The translations under genes were made by a program, and so were the position numbers. Positions 39,001 to 47,210 of a DNA stretch of 48,408 nt are shown here, one piece after another. How positions within the stretch are numbered: position 1 is the stretch's first letter; every line of letters starts with the position of its first letter. Origin of the DNA: Clostridiales bacterium (GTDB lineage: Bacteria > Bacillota > Clostridia > Christensenellales > Aristaeellaceae); NCBI GenBank assembly GCA_004557905.1, contig SFFH01000005.1, forward strand, positions 1 through 48,408, given 5' to 3'. The notes beneath the pieces are model-generated. The model was not told where the DNA came from. It did no database searches and saw only the letters and a list, made by a program, of their open reading frames with translations.

Positions 39001-42000
39001 GCCTGCTTCGACGAAAGCGGCGCATTCATCTGCCGCCTGCCGGAGCATGTGCATCAGGACGCCTGCCTGATCCGGCCGACGGCACAGCCGACCGCTACAC
39101 CGACGCCTGAGCCGACGGCGACGCCGGAGGAAATCCCCGAGGCGACACCGGACGAGGCGGACGAGGAACCGACGCCTGAGCCGACGGCGACGCCGGAAGA
39201 AATCCCCGAGGCGACACCGGGAGAGGCGGAGGAAGCTGAGCCGGATACGCCGGACGATGCGCCTGAAACGGCGTACGTCTGCGGCAAGCAGGAGCACGCC
39301 CACACGGCGGCATGCTGCGACGAAAGCGGCACGCTCGTGTGCACGCTGGAGGAACACCGGCACGATGAAAGCTGTCTAGCCGCGGCGCTGACTGCGGAGG
39401 AGCAGGCGCAGGTGGACGCGGTGGCCGCGCTGATCGAAGCGATTCCCGCGCAGGATGCGCTGGAGGCGTTGGTGGCTGCGTATCGCGAGGCCGGAGACCG
39501 GGCCGGATTCCTGGCGTGGTTCCGGGAGACCGCCGCGCAGATGGACGAGGCCCTTGCGGCGTATGACGCGCTGGCGGATGCCCTCAAGGCGCAGGTGACC
39601 GGCATCGACGGGCTGCAGGCGGCGAAAGCGCTGCTGGATGCGCTGCTTGCCTCCGTTGCGCCTGCCCTGACGGACGACGGTGCTTATGTCAGCGAGCTTG
39701 CGGCGACCGGCTCCGAGGTCTTCATGGCTCCGGATGCAGAAATTGCAGAAGAGCGTGAGCAGGAGGATGCAAGCACCGTCCGCAACGGGGAGCGCATCCG
39801 CTATGAATTTGACGTCCGCACGGCATCCTACACGGATGCGGCCTACGGCGAGGGACGCGTCAGGCTGGAATTCGTCCTGCCGCTCCCGGCGGAGAAGGCG
39901 GTCTTTGACCTTTCGGACATGGACTGGCTCGATCAGACCGAGGGCTATGCGCCGGTTGTGACGGCGCAGACCATGCAGCTGGACGGCGCGGAGGTTTCCT
40001 GCCAGGTGCTGACCGGCTACCGGCTGCTGCGCGGCAGCACGCTGGAGGAGCGCGTCATCCCGGGCGCGTTCACGGGCTATGTGACCGTCAGCGTGCTCGC
40101 CATGGCGCAGGACGAGCAGGTTTCGGTGACCCTCAGCGCGGCCATGGAGCACAGCGCGTGGGACGGAACGTGCCCGACGCACCAGACGGAGGAAAAGCGC
40201 TCGGTGCAGACGCAGACGTACACCGTCAGGGCGCAGCAGACGGCCTACGAGGCATTCCTGCTGCGTATTGAGGCGCTCGAGGCGCTGGGCGAGTTGGACG
40301 ACGCGTCCCTGCAGGAGGCGGAGGCACTGTTTGTGCAGCTCCGCGAGGCTCTGGAGCGCGGCGAGCTGACGGAGGAGGAATTCAAAGAGCTGAATGACCG
40401 GGTGTTCTGGCTGGTCTACGGCGATCCCAATTCACTGGCCGAGCCGGCCGTCGGCACCAACTGGATGGCCCTGCGCAGCAGCGGCTGGTTCAGCCAGTAC
40501 AGCGGCAGCACCCTGAGCACGCGCACTGCGCAGCGGTCGGCGGCGGTGTTGTCCGCCAATCTGCTGGTGGATGACGATGTCTCGGCGGCAGCGCAGCCGT
40601 CCGACGTGCAGGTCGATGATCGGGGCGGAACCAATGCGTCCACGGACGGCTCCGTTTCCGTGAGCAAGACCATCGCCGGAACGGATCTGGAGAACGTGTT
40701 CGACATCACGCTTCAGGTGCAGACCGAAATCAATGTTTCGGAGATCGTGCATGAGCCGGACATGGCCGTCGTCATCGTGATGGACATTTCCAACACGATG
40801 AACTCCAACTTCGGCAGCGTCACCCGCTACGCGGCGGCGATGAATGCGGCAGAGAATTTCCTTGACCAGTTCGCGGCGAACAATTCGCTGGGCATCAGCA
40901 AGGTGGGCTTTGTGGCGTTCAATACGGATGCGCACCAGATTTTCGGCCTGCAGAGCTGCTCGACGCAGGAACAGGTTAATGCGCTGAAGAACACCATGCG
41001 CAGGAATACCGGCAGCATCATCAATGCAAGCGACTACAATACTACTCACAACCGCTTTACCAACGTGGAGGCTGGCCTTAAGATGGGCGCGGACATGCTG
41101 AACGGAACGAAGAACAAGAACAAGTTCATCATCTTCCTGAGCGACGGCTTCCCGACGACCTATATCCGCAGCGGCTATTCCGGTTACGATCCCTATGATA
41201 CTACGGGTCAGATCTTCAAGGATCGCGTGTTGAACAAGCCGTGCAAGTACGGCACCAGCTACAGCGACGAGGCTGCCATCCGGGCCAGAAAAAGGGCTGC
41301 GGCGATCAAGAGCTCCGGCGTGACCATCTTCTCCATCGGCGTGGATGTGGCCGGTCAGACCATCCAGACGTACATCACGCAGAGCGAGAAAGCAAGTGAT
41401 CACTCCGTCGTGGACCGCACGGGCACGACATACGAGATTGGCGACGCCAGCAGCACGGAGGCCTACAAGAACTGGCTGCGGGACAGCATCGGTTCGGGCT
41501 ACTATTACGACAGCACGGATTCCGCCGGCCTTTCCTCCGCATTCAAACAGATCTTTGCGGAGATCAAGCACAAGGTGGAGGCCGGCTCCGTGGCGGACTG
41601 GGTGGCCAACGACCCGATGCCGACAATCAACAACTCGGCGGAGACGGTCGAGTTCATCGGCTTTTACAGCAAGAAGCCCGAGCTGGTGTCCGGCAATCTG
41701 ACGGGCAGCTATGCCGAGGACGGCGAAAACACCGCGTCGTATGTCGGCGATAAGGCAGCGATCAGCTGGGATCTGAAGAAGTCGGGCTATGAGACAAGCA
41801 CCAGCGGCGGGACAACCACCTACATCTATCGGCTGGTCTACCGGGTGCGGCTGAAGAACGAGATCGGCAGCTTCGGAGAGGGAACGATCTATCCGACCAA
41901 CGACACGACGATCCTGCAATATCGGACGATTCAGGGTACGGACGGCAACCTGTCGGTCTCCGATCCGAAGACGGTCGACTTCCCCATCCCATTGGTTCAC

Positions 42001-42486
42001 GGCTATCTGGCGGAGCTGCGCTTCACGAAGGTGGATACGCAGGGCGGCAAAGTGCCCGGCGCGGTATTCCTGCTGCGCCACGAGGAATCGCTATGCGGCA
42101 TCTGCCGCGGCAACGGAACGAGCGTCACGGTTGCGGACAAGACGGCTGTTTCCGGAGCGGACGGCAGCGTATCCTTCACGAAAATCCCCTCCGGCCACAC
42201 CTACACGCTCAAAGAGACGAAGGTGCCGGACGGATACCTGCCCAACGACAATACCTATACGGTGACCGTGGCCTATGATCAGATTACCGTCACCGTCAAG
42301 GATGCCGGCGGCAATGCTGTAGCGTGGGACGACCGATTCGTCAACGAATTTGGCTTCGAGCTCCCGCAGACCGGCGGAACCGGCAGAATGCTGTATGCCG
42401 TGGGAGGACTGCTGCTGACGGCAGCAGGCGCACTCCTGCTGTATCATCAGGCAAGACGCAGAAGGGGGGATAGGCCGTCCTCGTGA
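36091..42486 (+). CDS. Giant LPXTG surface protein: CHAP amidase, SH3 domains, VWA and Cna-B; probable pilus-tip protein
   Basis: A 2131-residue protein, start ATG 36091 after GGGGAGGAATAAGG. Order: signal peptide (1-24); acidic Glu/Pro/Lys repeat (48-170); beta-domain (about 215-310); CHAP-type amidase (about 327-485) with Cys375 in DWCAMF, His439 in SHMGIV and Glu455/Asn457; SH3-like domain (516-580); EPST/EPTT linker (584-717); two more SH3-like domains (720-790, 804-867); ATPT linker (872-954); two Cys/His modules (961-992, 1064-1095); helical region (1100-1200); von Willebrand A domain (1554-1827) with MIDAS Asp1565, Ser1567, Thr1569 and Asp1685; Cna-B/SpaA-like domain (1971-2083); LPQTG (2091-2095), membrane segment and Arg-rich tail. 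Likely a sortase-linked adhesin tip that also cuts or binds peptidoglycan (inference). Confidence 0.9.
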   Translation: MKKRWMALALVLAVAATAWLCALDTFAWDNAYDILTATSSEAVSSWNEKPKDEKPKVEEPRAETPKIEEPKVEEPKAETPKAEEPKTEEPKIEEPKTEEPKIEEPKTEEPEDEESEDEEPGDEEPEEKEPEDEEPEEEEPKDEELEDEEPEDEEKEDEESEDEESGDEATGDGQPKNETPEFDDPQETFPETVETEAPDVLPEQTQTPAPQTPVSEALQIALYADRGFAFAGEDTVHAELSVWGGVPEYDVSFSVQGEKKSVKLSESGNASFAFTPEGYGEYTLTAKVTDGSGQQVKESVSLIAAERCWETERDWKRSVSGAKLTGDWGKDLAAVAATQVGWSYNEKCFILDDAGKKQYYSRYGDWYGAPYSDWCAMFVAFCAHYADIPESACPVSASCRTWMDAMEQMGAYRSSGSGYQPERGDIVFFAWEGNGSPSHMGIVEKADGRTIHTIEGNVGGVRRKQRTVSGDGIIGYGSMEALMVRAGKLPQAEKPDGPDAPGETESSIVPVERATVGYTIANNVNLRSGPDKSAKRVTKIAHKGSRLDVLGTAQGQDGLWYAVRYGEYEGFVFGSLLRIEEIDEPTAEPSTEPTVEPTAEPTTEPSTEPTTEPSTEPTTEPSTEPTTEPTVEPSTEPTTEPSTEPTVEPSTEPTAEPSTEPTAEPSTEPTAEPSTEPTVEPSTEPTTEPSTEPTVEPSTEPSTEPSTEPTAEPTSEPEEETIWGLIGYTGKSAVLMRAQASEKSDCIGRLDEANTPVFVLDASEDGRWFRVQYGMQRGYILTDLLWLSGERVPSVPSAEEQGAEIGYTAARNVPAYDKPSAGSGVSSFKNQGIELVVIGSIENDQGVWYAVQFGSRVLYVRAQDITLKHGHASTATPTATPTATPTATPTATPTATPTATPTATPTATPTATPTATPTATPTATPTATPTATPTATPTATPTATPTATPTTTPTDAPVYYCNLEEHAHGAACFDESGAFICRLPEHVHQDACLIRPTAQPTATPTPEPTATPEEIPEATPDEADEEPTPEPTATPEEIPEATPGEAEEAEPDTPDDAPETAYVCGKQEHAHTAACCDESGTLVCTLEEHRHDESCLAAALTAEEQAQVDAVAALIEAIPAQDALEALVAAYREAGDRAGFLAWFRETAAQMDEALAAYDALADALKAQVTGIDGLQAAKALLDALLASVAPALTDDGAYVSELAATGSEVFMAPDAEIAEEREQEDASTVRNGERIRYEFDVRTASYTDAAYGEGRVRLEFVLPLPAEKAVFDLSDMDWLDQTEGYAPVVTAQTMQLDGAEVSCQVLTGYRLLRGSTLEERVIPGAFTGYVTVSVLAMAQDEQVSVTLSAAMEHSAWDGTCPTHQTEEKRSVQTQTYTVRAQQTAYEAFLLRIEALEALGELDDASLQEAEALFVQLREALERGELTEEEFKELNDRVFWLVYGDPNSLAEPAVGTNWMALRSSGWFSQYSGSTLSTRTAQRSAAVLSANLLVDDDVSAAAQPSDVQVDDRGGTNASTDGSVSVSKTIAGTDLENVFDITLQVQTEINVSEIVHEPDMAVVIVMDISNTMNSNFGSVTRYAAAMNAAENFLDQFAANNSLGISKVGFVAFNTDAHQIFGLQSCSTQEQVNALKNTMRRNTGSIINASDYNTTHNRFTNVEAGLKMGADMLNGTKNKNKFIIFLSDGFPTTYIRSGYSGYDPYDTTGQIFKDRVLNKPCKYGTSYSDEAAIRARKRAAAIKSSGVTIFSIGVDVAGQTIQTYITQSEKASDHSVVDRTGTTYEIGDASSTEAYKNWLRDSIGSGYYYDSTDSAGLSSAFKQIFAEIKHKVEAGSVADWVANDPMPTINNSAETVEFIGFYSKKPELVSGNLTGSYAEDGENTASYVGDKAAISWDLKKSGYETSTSGGTTTYIYRLVYRVRLKNEIGSFGEGTIYPTNDTTILQYRTIQGTDGNLSVSDPKTVDFPIPLVHGYLAELRFTKVDTQGGKVPGAVFLLRHEESLCGICRGNGTSVTVADKTAVSGADGSVSFTKIPSGHTYTLKETKVPDGYLPNDNTYTVTVAYDQITVTVKDAGGNAVAWDDRFVNEFGFELPQTGGTGRMLYAVGGLLLTAAGALLLYHQARRRRGDRPSS
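36232..36597 (+). repeat. Coding acidic tandem repeat
   Basis: In-frame imperfect repeats of about 12-24 bases encode EEPK/TEEPK/DEEPE units. Neighbouring units of 30 or more bases are identical (36334-36420), so copy number may vary by slippage. Confidence 0.85.
37840..38241 (+). repeat. Coding EPST/EPTT tandem repeat
   Basis: About 22 units of 18 bases (Glu-Pro-Ser/Thr/Val/Ala-Thr-Glu-Pro) make a rigid, extended Pro/Thr linker between SH3-like domains. Near-identical units predict length variation. Confidence 0.9.
38708..38949 (+). repeat. Coding ATPT tandem repeat
   Basis: About 20 copies of a 12-base unit (ACGCCGACGGCG with synonymous changes) encode (Ala-Thr-Pro-Thr)n. It is a probable cell-wall-spanning or O-glycosylated stalk. 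Confidence 0.9.
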
Positions 42487-42550
42487 TCTGCAAACACAAC
42501 ATGTTGACAGCCCTTTACTCAAAAGAAACACAGGGAAAGGAAAACAATCT

Positions 42551-43993
42551 ATGAAGAACACCAAGAAACTCGTCGGCCTTCTGCTGGCGCTGGTCATGGT
42601 CTTTGCCGTGAGCGCGGCGATGGCGGAGGGAGAGACCGGCAGCATCACCATCAATGACGCGGTGGTGGGTCAGACCTACACGCTTTACCAGATTCTCGAT
42701 CTGGAAAGCTACAATGCAAGCGCCAATGCGTATGCATACAAGGCGACGACCGCATGGAATACGTTCATCAACAGCGATGCCATCAAGGGCACCTATGTGG
42801 AGGTTGATGCGCAGGGCTATGTGACGTGGAAGGACGGCGCGGACGCTGCGGCGTTTGCTAAGGCCACTCAGAAGTATGCGAAGGACAACAGCATTGCCAA
42901 TCAGGGCAGCGTGACGGCGACGACAACCACCGTCTCCTTTACCGGCCTTGATCTGGGCTACTATCTGGTCGATACCACGCTGGGCACGCTGTGCTCCCTG
43001 GACACCACCAACCCGAATGTGACCATGGAGGAAAAGAACGAGGTGCCCACGAACGTCAAGACCGTCGAGGAGGATTCCACCGGCAACTACGGCGAGAAGA
43101 ACGACGCGGACATTGGCCAGACCGTGAACTTCAAGAGCACCATCACGGCGCAGGCCGGTGCGGAGAACTATGTGTTCCACGATAAGATGTCCGAGGGTCT
43201 GACCTTTGGTGGCAGCGTGTACGTCACACTGAATGGAAATGCTGTGGATGCGTCCAATTACACTTTTACGGATTACACCGTACAGGGAGCGACTACACCT
43301 ACCGATGGTTGCACGTTCGAGGTTTCTTTCAAGCAGAATTTCTGCGACACGCTTGCGGCTGGCAACGAAATCGTCATCAGCTACACCGCCACGCTGAACG
43401 AGAAAGCTGTGATCGCGGGCGATGGCAACCCCAACACGAGCAAGGTCAGCTACGGTGACAGCAGCAATACCAAGTTTACTCCGGACAGCCAGACCAAGAC
43501 CTACACCTGGGACGTGGATGTGTTCAAGTACACCATGAACGGCGAGACGGAAACGGCGCTGGCGGATGCAAAATTCACGCTGAGCAAAAACAGCGACGGC
43601 TCCAATCCCATCGCGCTGGTGTCTGAGGGCAACAACGTCTACCGCGTTGCCAAGACCGGCGAAACCGGCACCGTGACGGAGATCACGACCGACGCGACCG
43701 GCAAGTTCACCATCAAGGGCCTGGACGCGGACACCTACTACCTGACCGAGACTGCGGCGCCTGCGGGCTACAACAAGCTGGCCGGCCCGGTCACCATCGT
43801 CATCGGCGAGAACGGCGTGGTCAACGGCACGACCGAGGCCCCGCAGGGCGTGGATGAGGTCAAGATTCTCAACCAGTCCGGCACCGAGTTGCCCTCCACC
43901 GGCGGCATCGGCACGACCATCTTCTATGTGATCGGCGGCGTGCTGGTCATCGGCGCGGCGGCGATGCTGATCGCCAAGCGCAAGAAGGCGTAA
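42551..43993 (+). CDS. Major (backbone) pilin with Cna-B domain and LPSTG sorting signal
   Basis: A 480-residue SpaA/FctA-like pilin. Signal peptide MKNTKKLVGLLLALVMVFAV ends near AMA-EG; an N-terminal domain (GYYLVDTTLGTL near 140) is followed by PTNVKTV, where the Lys is a candidate linking or isopeptide residue; a middle fimbrial domain (DIGQTVNFKSTIT); a C-terminal Cna-B-like domain (about 330-435) with E-box YYLTETAAPAGY; LPSTG at 447-451; membrane anchor and KRKK tail. It is followed by a perfect 11-bp hairpin, suggesting more pilin message than sortase message. Start ATG 42551 follows GGGAAAGGAAAA. Confidence 0.93.
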   Translation: MKNTKKLVGLLLALVMVFAVSAAMAEGETGSITINDAVVGQTYTLYQILDLESYNASANAYAYKATTAWNTFINSDAIKGTYVEVDAQGYVTWKDGADAAAFAKATQKYAKDNSIANQGSVTATTTTVSFTGLDLGYYLVDTTLGTLCSLDTTNPNVTMEEKNEVPTNVKTVEEDSTGNYGEKNDADIGQTVNFKSTITAQAGAENYVFHDKMSEGLTFGGSVYVTLNGNAVDASNYTFTDYTVQGATTPTDGCTFEVSFKQNFCDTLAAGNEIVISYTATLNEKAVIAGDGNPNTSKVSYGDSSNTKFTPDSQTKTYTWDVDVFKYTMNGETETALADAKFTLSKNSDGSNPIALVSEGNNVYRVAKTGETGTVTEITTDATGKFTIKGLDADTYYLTETAAPAGYNKLAGPVTIVIGENGVVNGTTEAPQGVDEVKILNQSGTELPSTGGIGTTIFYVIGGVLVIGAAAMLIAKRKKA

Positions 43994-44004
43994 GCACAGG
44001 CTTT

Positions 44005-44036
44005 TCCCCGGGGAGGGAGGCCCCTCCCCGGGATTT
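44005..44036 (+). terminator. Attenuating hairpin between pilin and sortase
   Basis: CCCGGGGAGGG (44007-44017) pairs perfectly with CCCTCCCCGGG (44022-44032), loop AGGC, followed by ATTTCCCT. The lack of a full U-run suggests partial termination or an RNA-stabilising end. Confidence 0.65.
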
Positions 44037-44060
44037 CCCTGCAGCATCAAGGAGAACCCT

Positions 44061-44879
44061 ATGAAAAAGCATCTTTCGACCATCGCCATGATTCTGGTGC
44101 TCCTGGTAGGGCTCTCCCTGATGCTGTATCCCACCGTCAGCGACCGGTGGAACGCCATGCATCAGTCCCGCGCCATCGCCACCTACAGCGAGACCGTCTC
44201 CGGGATGGAAAACGCCCGCTATGACGAGCTGCTCGCACAGGCGCAGGCGTATAACGCGGCGCTGACCAACCGCCCCGGCCGCTTCATGATGACGGACGAG
44301 GAACGCGCGGTCTATGAAAGCGTGCTGGACGTTTCCGGCACGGGCATCATGGGCTATGTCGAAATCCCGAGGATCGACTGCAGCCTGCCCATCTATCATG
44401 GCACGAGCGAGGGCGTGCTGCAGATCGCCGTCGGGCACATCGAGGGCAGCTCGCTGCCCATCGGCGGGATGGGGACGCACTGCGTGCTCTCGGGCCACCG
44501 GGGCCTGCCCTCGGCCAAGCTGTTCACCAGCCTGGACCGGATGCAGACGGGCGATACCTTCATGCTCCATGTGCTCGATGAAACGCTGACCTATGAGGTC
44601 GATCAGATTCTGACCGTGGAGCCGGAGGACGTGAGCGCGCTGGCCATCGATCCGCAGGCGGATCTGTGCACGCTGGTGACCTGCACGCCCTACGGCATCA
44701 ATACGCACCGGCTGCTCGTGCGCGGGCACCGCGTGGAGACTGTGAAGGAGCGCGCGCCCGTCGTCGTCATGGCGGACGCGGTGCGCGTGGCGGCCTGGAA
44801 GGTCGCCCTGGCCGTGGCCGCGCCGCTGCTGCTGGCGTTTGTGCTCGCGGCGCTGGTTTTGCCCCGCCGCCGGGACTGA
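44061..44879 (+). CDS. Class C pilus sortase
   Basis: A 272-residue transpeptidase that polymerises pilins. N-terminal membrane segment (IAMILVLLVGLSLMLYP), sortase core from about residue 95 (GIMGYVEIPRIDCSLPIYHG), catalytic His146 in LSGHRG, Cys208 in TLVTCTPYG, Arg217 in NTHRLLVRG, and a C-terminal membrane segment, as in class C sortases. I see no canonical DPW/DPF lid motif before the core. It lies immediately downstream of the backbone pilin. Confidence 0.95.
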   Translation: MKKHLSTIAMILVLLVGLSLMLYPTVSDRWNAMHQSRAIATYSETVSGMENARYDELLAQAQAYNAALTNRPGRFMMTDEERAVYESVLDVSGTGIMGYVEIPRIDCSLPIYHGTSEGVLQIAVGHIEGSSLPIGGMGTHCVLSGHRGLPSAKLFTSLDRMQTGDTFMLHVLDETLTYEVDQILTVEPEDVSALAIDPQADLCTLVTCTPYGINTHRLLVRGHRVETVKERAPVVVMADAVRVAAWKVALAVAAPLLLAFVLAALVLPRRRD

Positions 44880-44921
44880 GGCGGAGCTGTGGATTTTGGA
44901 AACAACGGAGGAGTGAATGCC

Positions 44922-45896
44922 ATGCAAAAAAATGGCAGGTTCATGCGCAGGAGGAAGGGGAGGCTGCCCGCGCTGGCGGTGCTGCTGCTGGCGCTGCTTT
45001 GCGCCGCCCCGTCTGCGCTGGCCATCGATCCCATCGAGACGGGACGCGAGGCGTCGCTGACCGTCGAGTACGGGATGAAGGGGATGGCGTTCACGATCTA
45101 CCGCGTCGCGGAGATGACGGGCTTCGGCGAGTTCACGCCGTCGGCGGGCTTTGACGATATCGTCAGCGCGGACGAGCTGACCGATCTGGACAGCGCGGGC
45201 TGGAGCGCCCTGGCGGGCACGCTCTCGGGCTATGTGAACCGCGAGGGACAGTGGAGGCGCACGCAGCGGATCGGCGCGGACGGCAGGGCGACCTTCTCCG
45301 GCCTGCGCGTCGGGCTGTATCTCGTCCTCGGCACGCCGTACGAGACGGACGGCAAGGTTGTTCAGGTGCAGCCGTCGCTCGTGGCGCTGCCCTCGCGCAA
45401 CGCGAAGGACGTGTGGATGTACCGCGTGACCGTGGAGCCCAAGCCCGAGGCGGTGGAGCGCTATGACGAGATTCAGGTGCGCAAGGTCTGGAGCGACGGG
45501 GGCAGCGCGTCGCGCCCGAAGGAAATCACCGTGCGGCTCTATGTCAACGGGAAATTCTATGGCGCAGCGACGCTGAACGCGGCGAACAACTGGCGCTTCA
45601 CCTGGAACGTCAGCAACGTCAGGCAGCCCGCGGTGTTCAAGGTGACGGAGAGCCCGATTCCCTCCGGCTATACGCACAGCATCGATTACACGGGCTCCTA
45701 CCTCACATCGTGCGGGAGGCTGGGCAAGCGCATCACCATCGTGAACCGCAAATGCACGCCGGTGGTGCCCGCGAAGCCCAGCGGCAAGCTGCCGCAGACG
45801 GGCCTGCTCTGGTGGCCCGTGCCGCTGCTGGCCGGCGGCGGCATGGCGCTGTTTCTGATCGGATGGCTGCGAAGGAGACGCGATGAGGACGAATAA
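44922..45896 (+). CDS. Minor pilin with Cna-B domain and LPQTG anchor
   Basis: A 324-residue surface protein. After a basic N-terminus the signal peptide core LPALAVLLLALLCAAPSALA precedes IDPIETG. FTIYRVAEMTGFGEF and SGLRVGLYLVLG resemble pilin-type prealbumin-like domains; a Cna-B domain (about 175-275) has EIQVRKVWSDGG, TVRLYVNGKFYG and KVTESPIPSGYTH. LPQTG at 290-294 is followed by a membrane segment and RRRRDEDE. Probably the basal or ancillary pilin. I chose ATG 44922 after GGAGGAG. It overlaps the next sortase gene by 14 bases. Confidence 0.88.
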   Translation: MQKNGRFMRRRKGRLPALAVLLLALLCAAPSALAIDPIETGREASLTVEYGMKGMAFTIYRVAEMTGFGEFTPSAGFDDIVSADELTDLDSAGWSALAGTLSGYVNREGQWRRTQRIGADGRATFSGLRVGLYLVLGTPYETDGKVVQVQPSLVALPSRNAKDVWMYRVTVEPKPEAVERYDEIQVRKVWSDGGSASRPKEITVRLYVNGKFYGAATLNAANNWRFTWNVSNVRQPAVFKVTESPIPSGYTHSIDYTGSYLTSCGRLGKRITIVNRKCTPVVPAKPSGKLPQTGLLWWPVPLLAGGGMALFLIGWLRRRRDEDE

Positions 45897-47007
45897 GCGC
45901 AGGAAAAAGCGCAAGGGCGGTTTTCTGATGACGACGGGGCTGCTGCTGATTGCAGCCGCCCTTCTTTTGACGCTGCGCAATACCCGTGAGCAGCGGCGGG
46001 CGGATGAGGCGGCAGCCGCGGCGCTCGGACAGATGAGGACGGTCATGCCGCAGGAGGAGGACGAGCCGCGGACGCTGGCGCTAGCGGATGCGGAAGGGAA
46101 TCTGCTCGACTGGCCGCTGGATAGGCAGGGCGAGCCGATGCCCTGGCCCGTGGAGGACGGCGCGCCCGTCCCCGCCGTCGTGGACGGCGAGGGCAGGACG
46201 GTGTACTGGACGCAGCTGCGCGGCGGAGAGACGGATGCATCCATCCCGGCCCCTGAAGCATATCCGGATGTGTATGCGCCGGAGGAGGGGCAGACCGTGC
46301 CGGACACGGCGCGACAGCCTGATGATACGCAGGACGGCGGCACGGCGGAGCCGTTCGCGCCGGTGATGACTGCGGCGCCTGCGGAAGACGCGCCCCTCGC
46401 CGGGCAAGCGCCCGCGCAGACGGACGCAGCGCAGGACGTGCTTTCGGGCTGGACGGTGGACGCGCAGGGCGCGCTGCTGCCCTGGGTTCGCGACGCGGCA
46501 GGACGGCTGACCCCCTGGCCGACGGACGGCGCGGGGCAGGCGATCTCCTTTGCGCAGCTGCGTCAGAAGTGGCAGGAGCTGCGGGACACGCTCTCCCCGC
46601 TGTATATCGGCATGGTTGAGGTGCCCGCGCTGGAGCTTTCGCTGCCGGTGATCAGCGAATGGACGTATCCGCGGCTCAAGAAGGCGCCGTGCCGGTATGT
46701 CGGCTCGGTGTACAGCAAGGACATGGTGATTTGCGGGCACAACTACGACCGTCACTTCGGCCGGCTCAAGGATCTCGCCGTGGGCGATGAGGTGCGCTTC
46801 ACGGACATGGACGGCAACGTCTTCTTCTATTCCGTCTGCGGGACGGAGCAGCTGGGCAAATACGCCGTGGAGGACATGCTGGCGGGGGAGTGGGATTTGA
46901 CGCTGTTCACCTGCACCAAGGGCGGGCGCATGCGCGTGACGGTTCGCTGCAAGCTGGAGCGCTATGCCGTGGGCGAAGGCCAGGAGGAAGCGCAGACGGC
47001 ACTGTGA
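45883..47007 (+). CDS. Second sortase with long N-terminal duplicated Trp/Pro module
   Basis: A 374-residue membrane-tethered transpeptidase. Membrane segment near residues 14-31; sortase core about 238-365 with His286 in CGHNYDRHFGRL, Cys344 in TLFTCTKGG and a nearby Arg (351 or 355). The region 67-226 is unusual: two related modules (67-112 and 190-226), each with a LLxW segment, a PWP motif and a closing QL, separated by an Ala/Pro/Asp-rich linker. The class is unclear (class B/D-like by motifs). As the last island gene it could anchor the finished pilus to the wall (inference). Confidence 0.85.
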   Translation: MRTNKRRKKRKGGFLMTTGLLLIAAALLLTLRNTREQRRADEAAAAALGQMRTVMPQEEDEPRTLALADAEGNLLDWPLDRQGEPMPWPVEDGAPVPAVVDGEGRTVYWTQLRGGETDASIPAPEAYPDVYAPEEGQTVPDTARQPDDTQDGGTAEPFAPVMTAAPAEDAPLAGQAPAQTDAAQDVLSGWTVDAQGALLPWVRDAAGRLTPWPTDGAGQAISFAQLRQKWQELRDTLSPLYIGMVEVPALELSLPVISEWTYPRLKKAPCRYVGSVYSKDMVICGHNYDRHFGRLKDLAVGDEVRFTDMDGNVFFYSVCGTEQLGKYAVEDMLAGEWDLTLFTCTKGGRMRVTVRCKLERYAVGEGQEEAQTAL

Positions 47008-47095
47008 TACAGGGCCTGCGGCGGGCGCTGCCCGGAAAAGACGTAGTGTATCCGCCATATTCTCCAAAAAACTTCAGGTTCTTTGCAGTTTCTGT

Positions 47096-47124
47096 TTTAC
47101 AAGGATATCGATTTGTTGTATAAT
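47096..47124 (+). promoter_or_regulatory. Predicted promoter of the CofE-like gene
   Basis: TTTACA (47096-47101, five of six), 17 bases, perfect TATAAT (47119-47124). Confidence 0.75.
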
Positions 47125-47210
47125 ACTAAAGCAAATGCGATATTCTGCGCAGCTGCAATCTCTGCAAAACAAGGGCGGGAATGAACCCACCCGATAGAGG
47201 AGTGTATACG

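Noticed and set aside
35527..39363. A 1278-codon minus-strand open frame opposite the giant surface gene
   Set aside because: Arg/Leu low-complexity text produced by the reverse of coding repeats; the plus frame has signal peptide, CHAP, SH3, VWA and LPXTG.
42504..42509. TTGACA just before the backbone pilin as a separate promoter
   Set aside because: No acceptable -10 lies at 16-18 bases; the palindrome CAACATGTTG here is noted, but a promoter cannot be supported.
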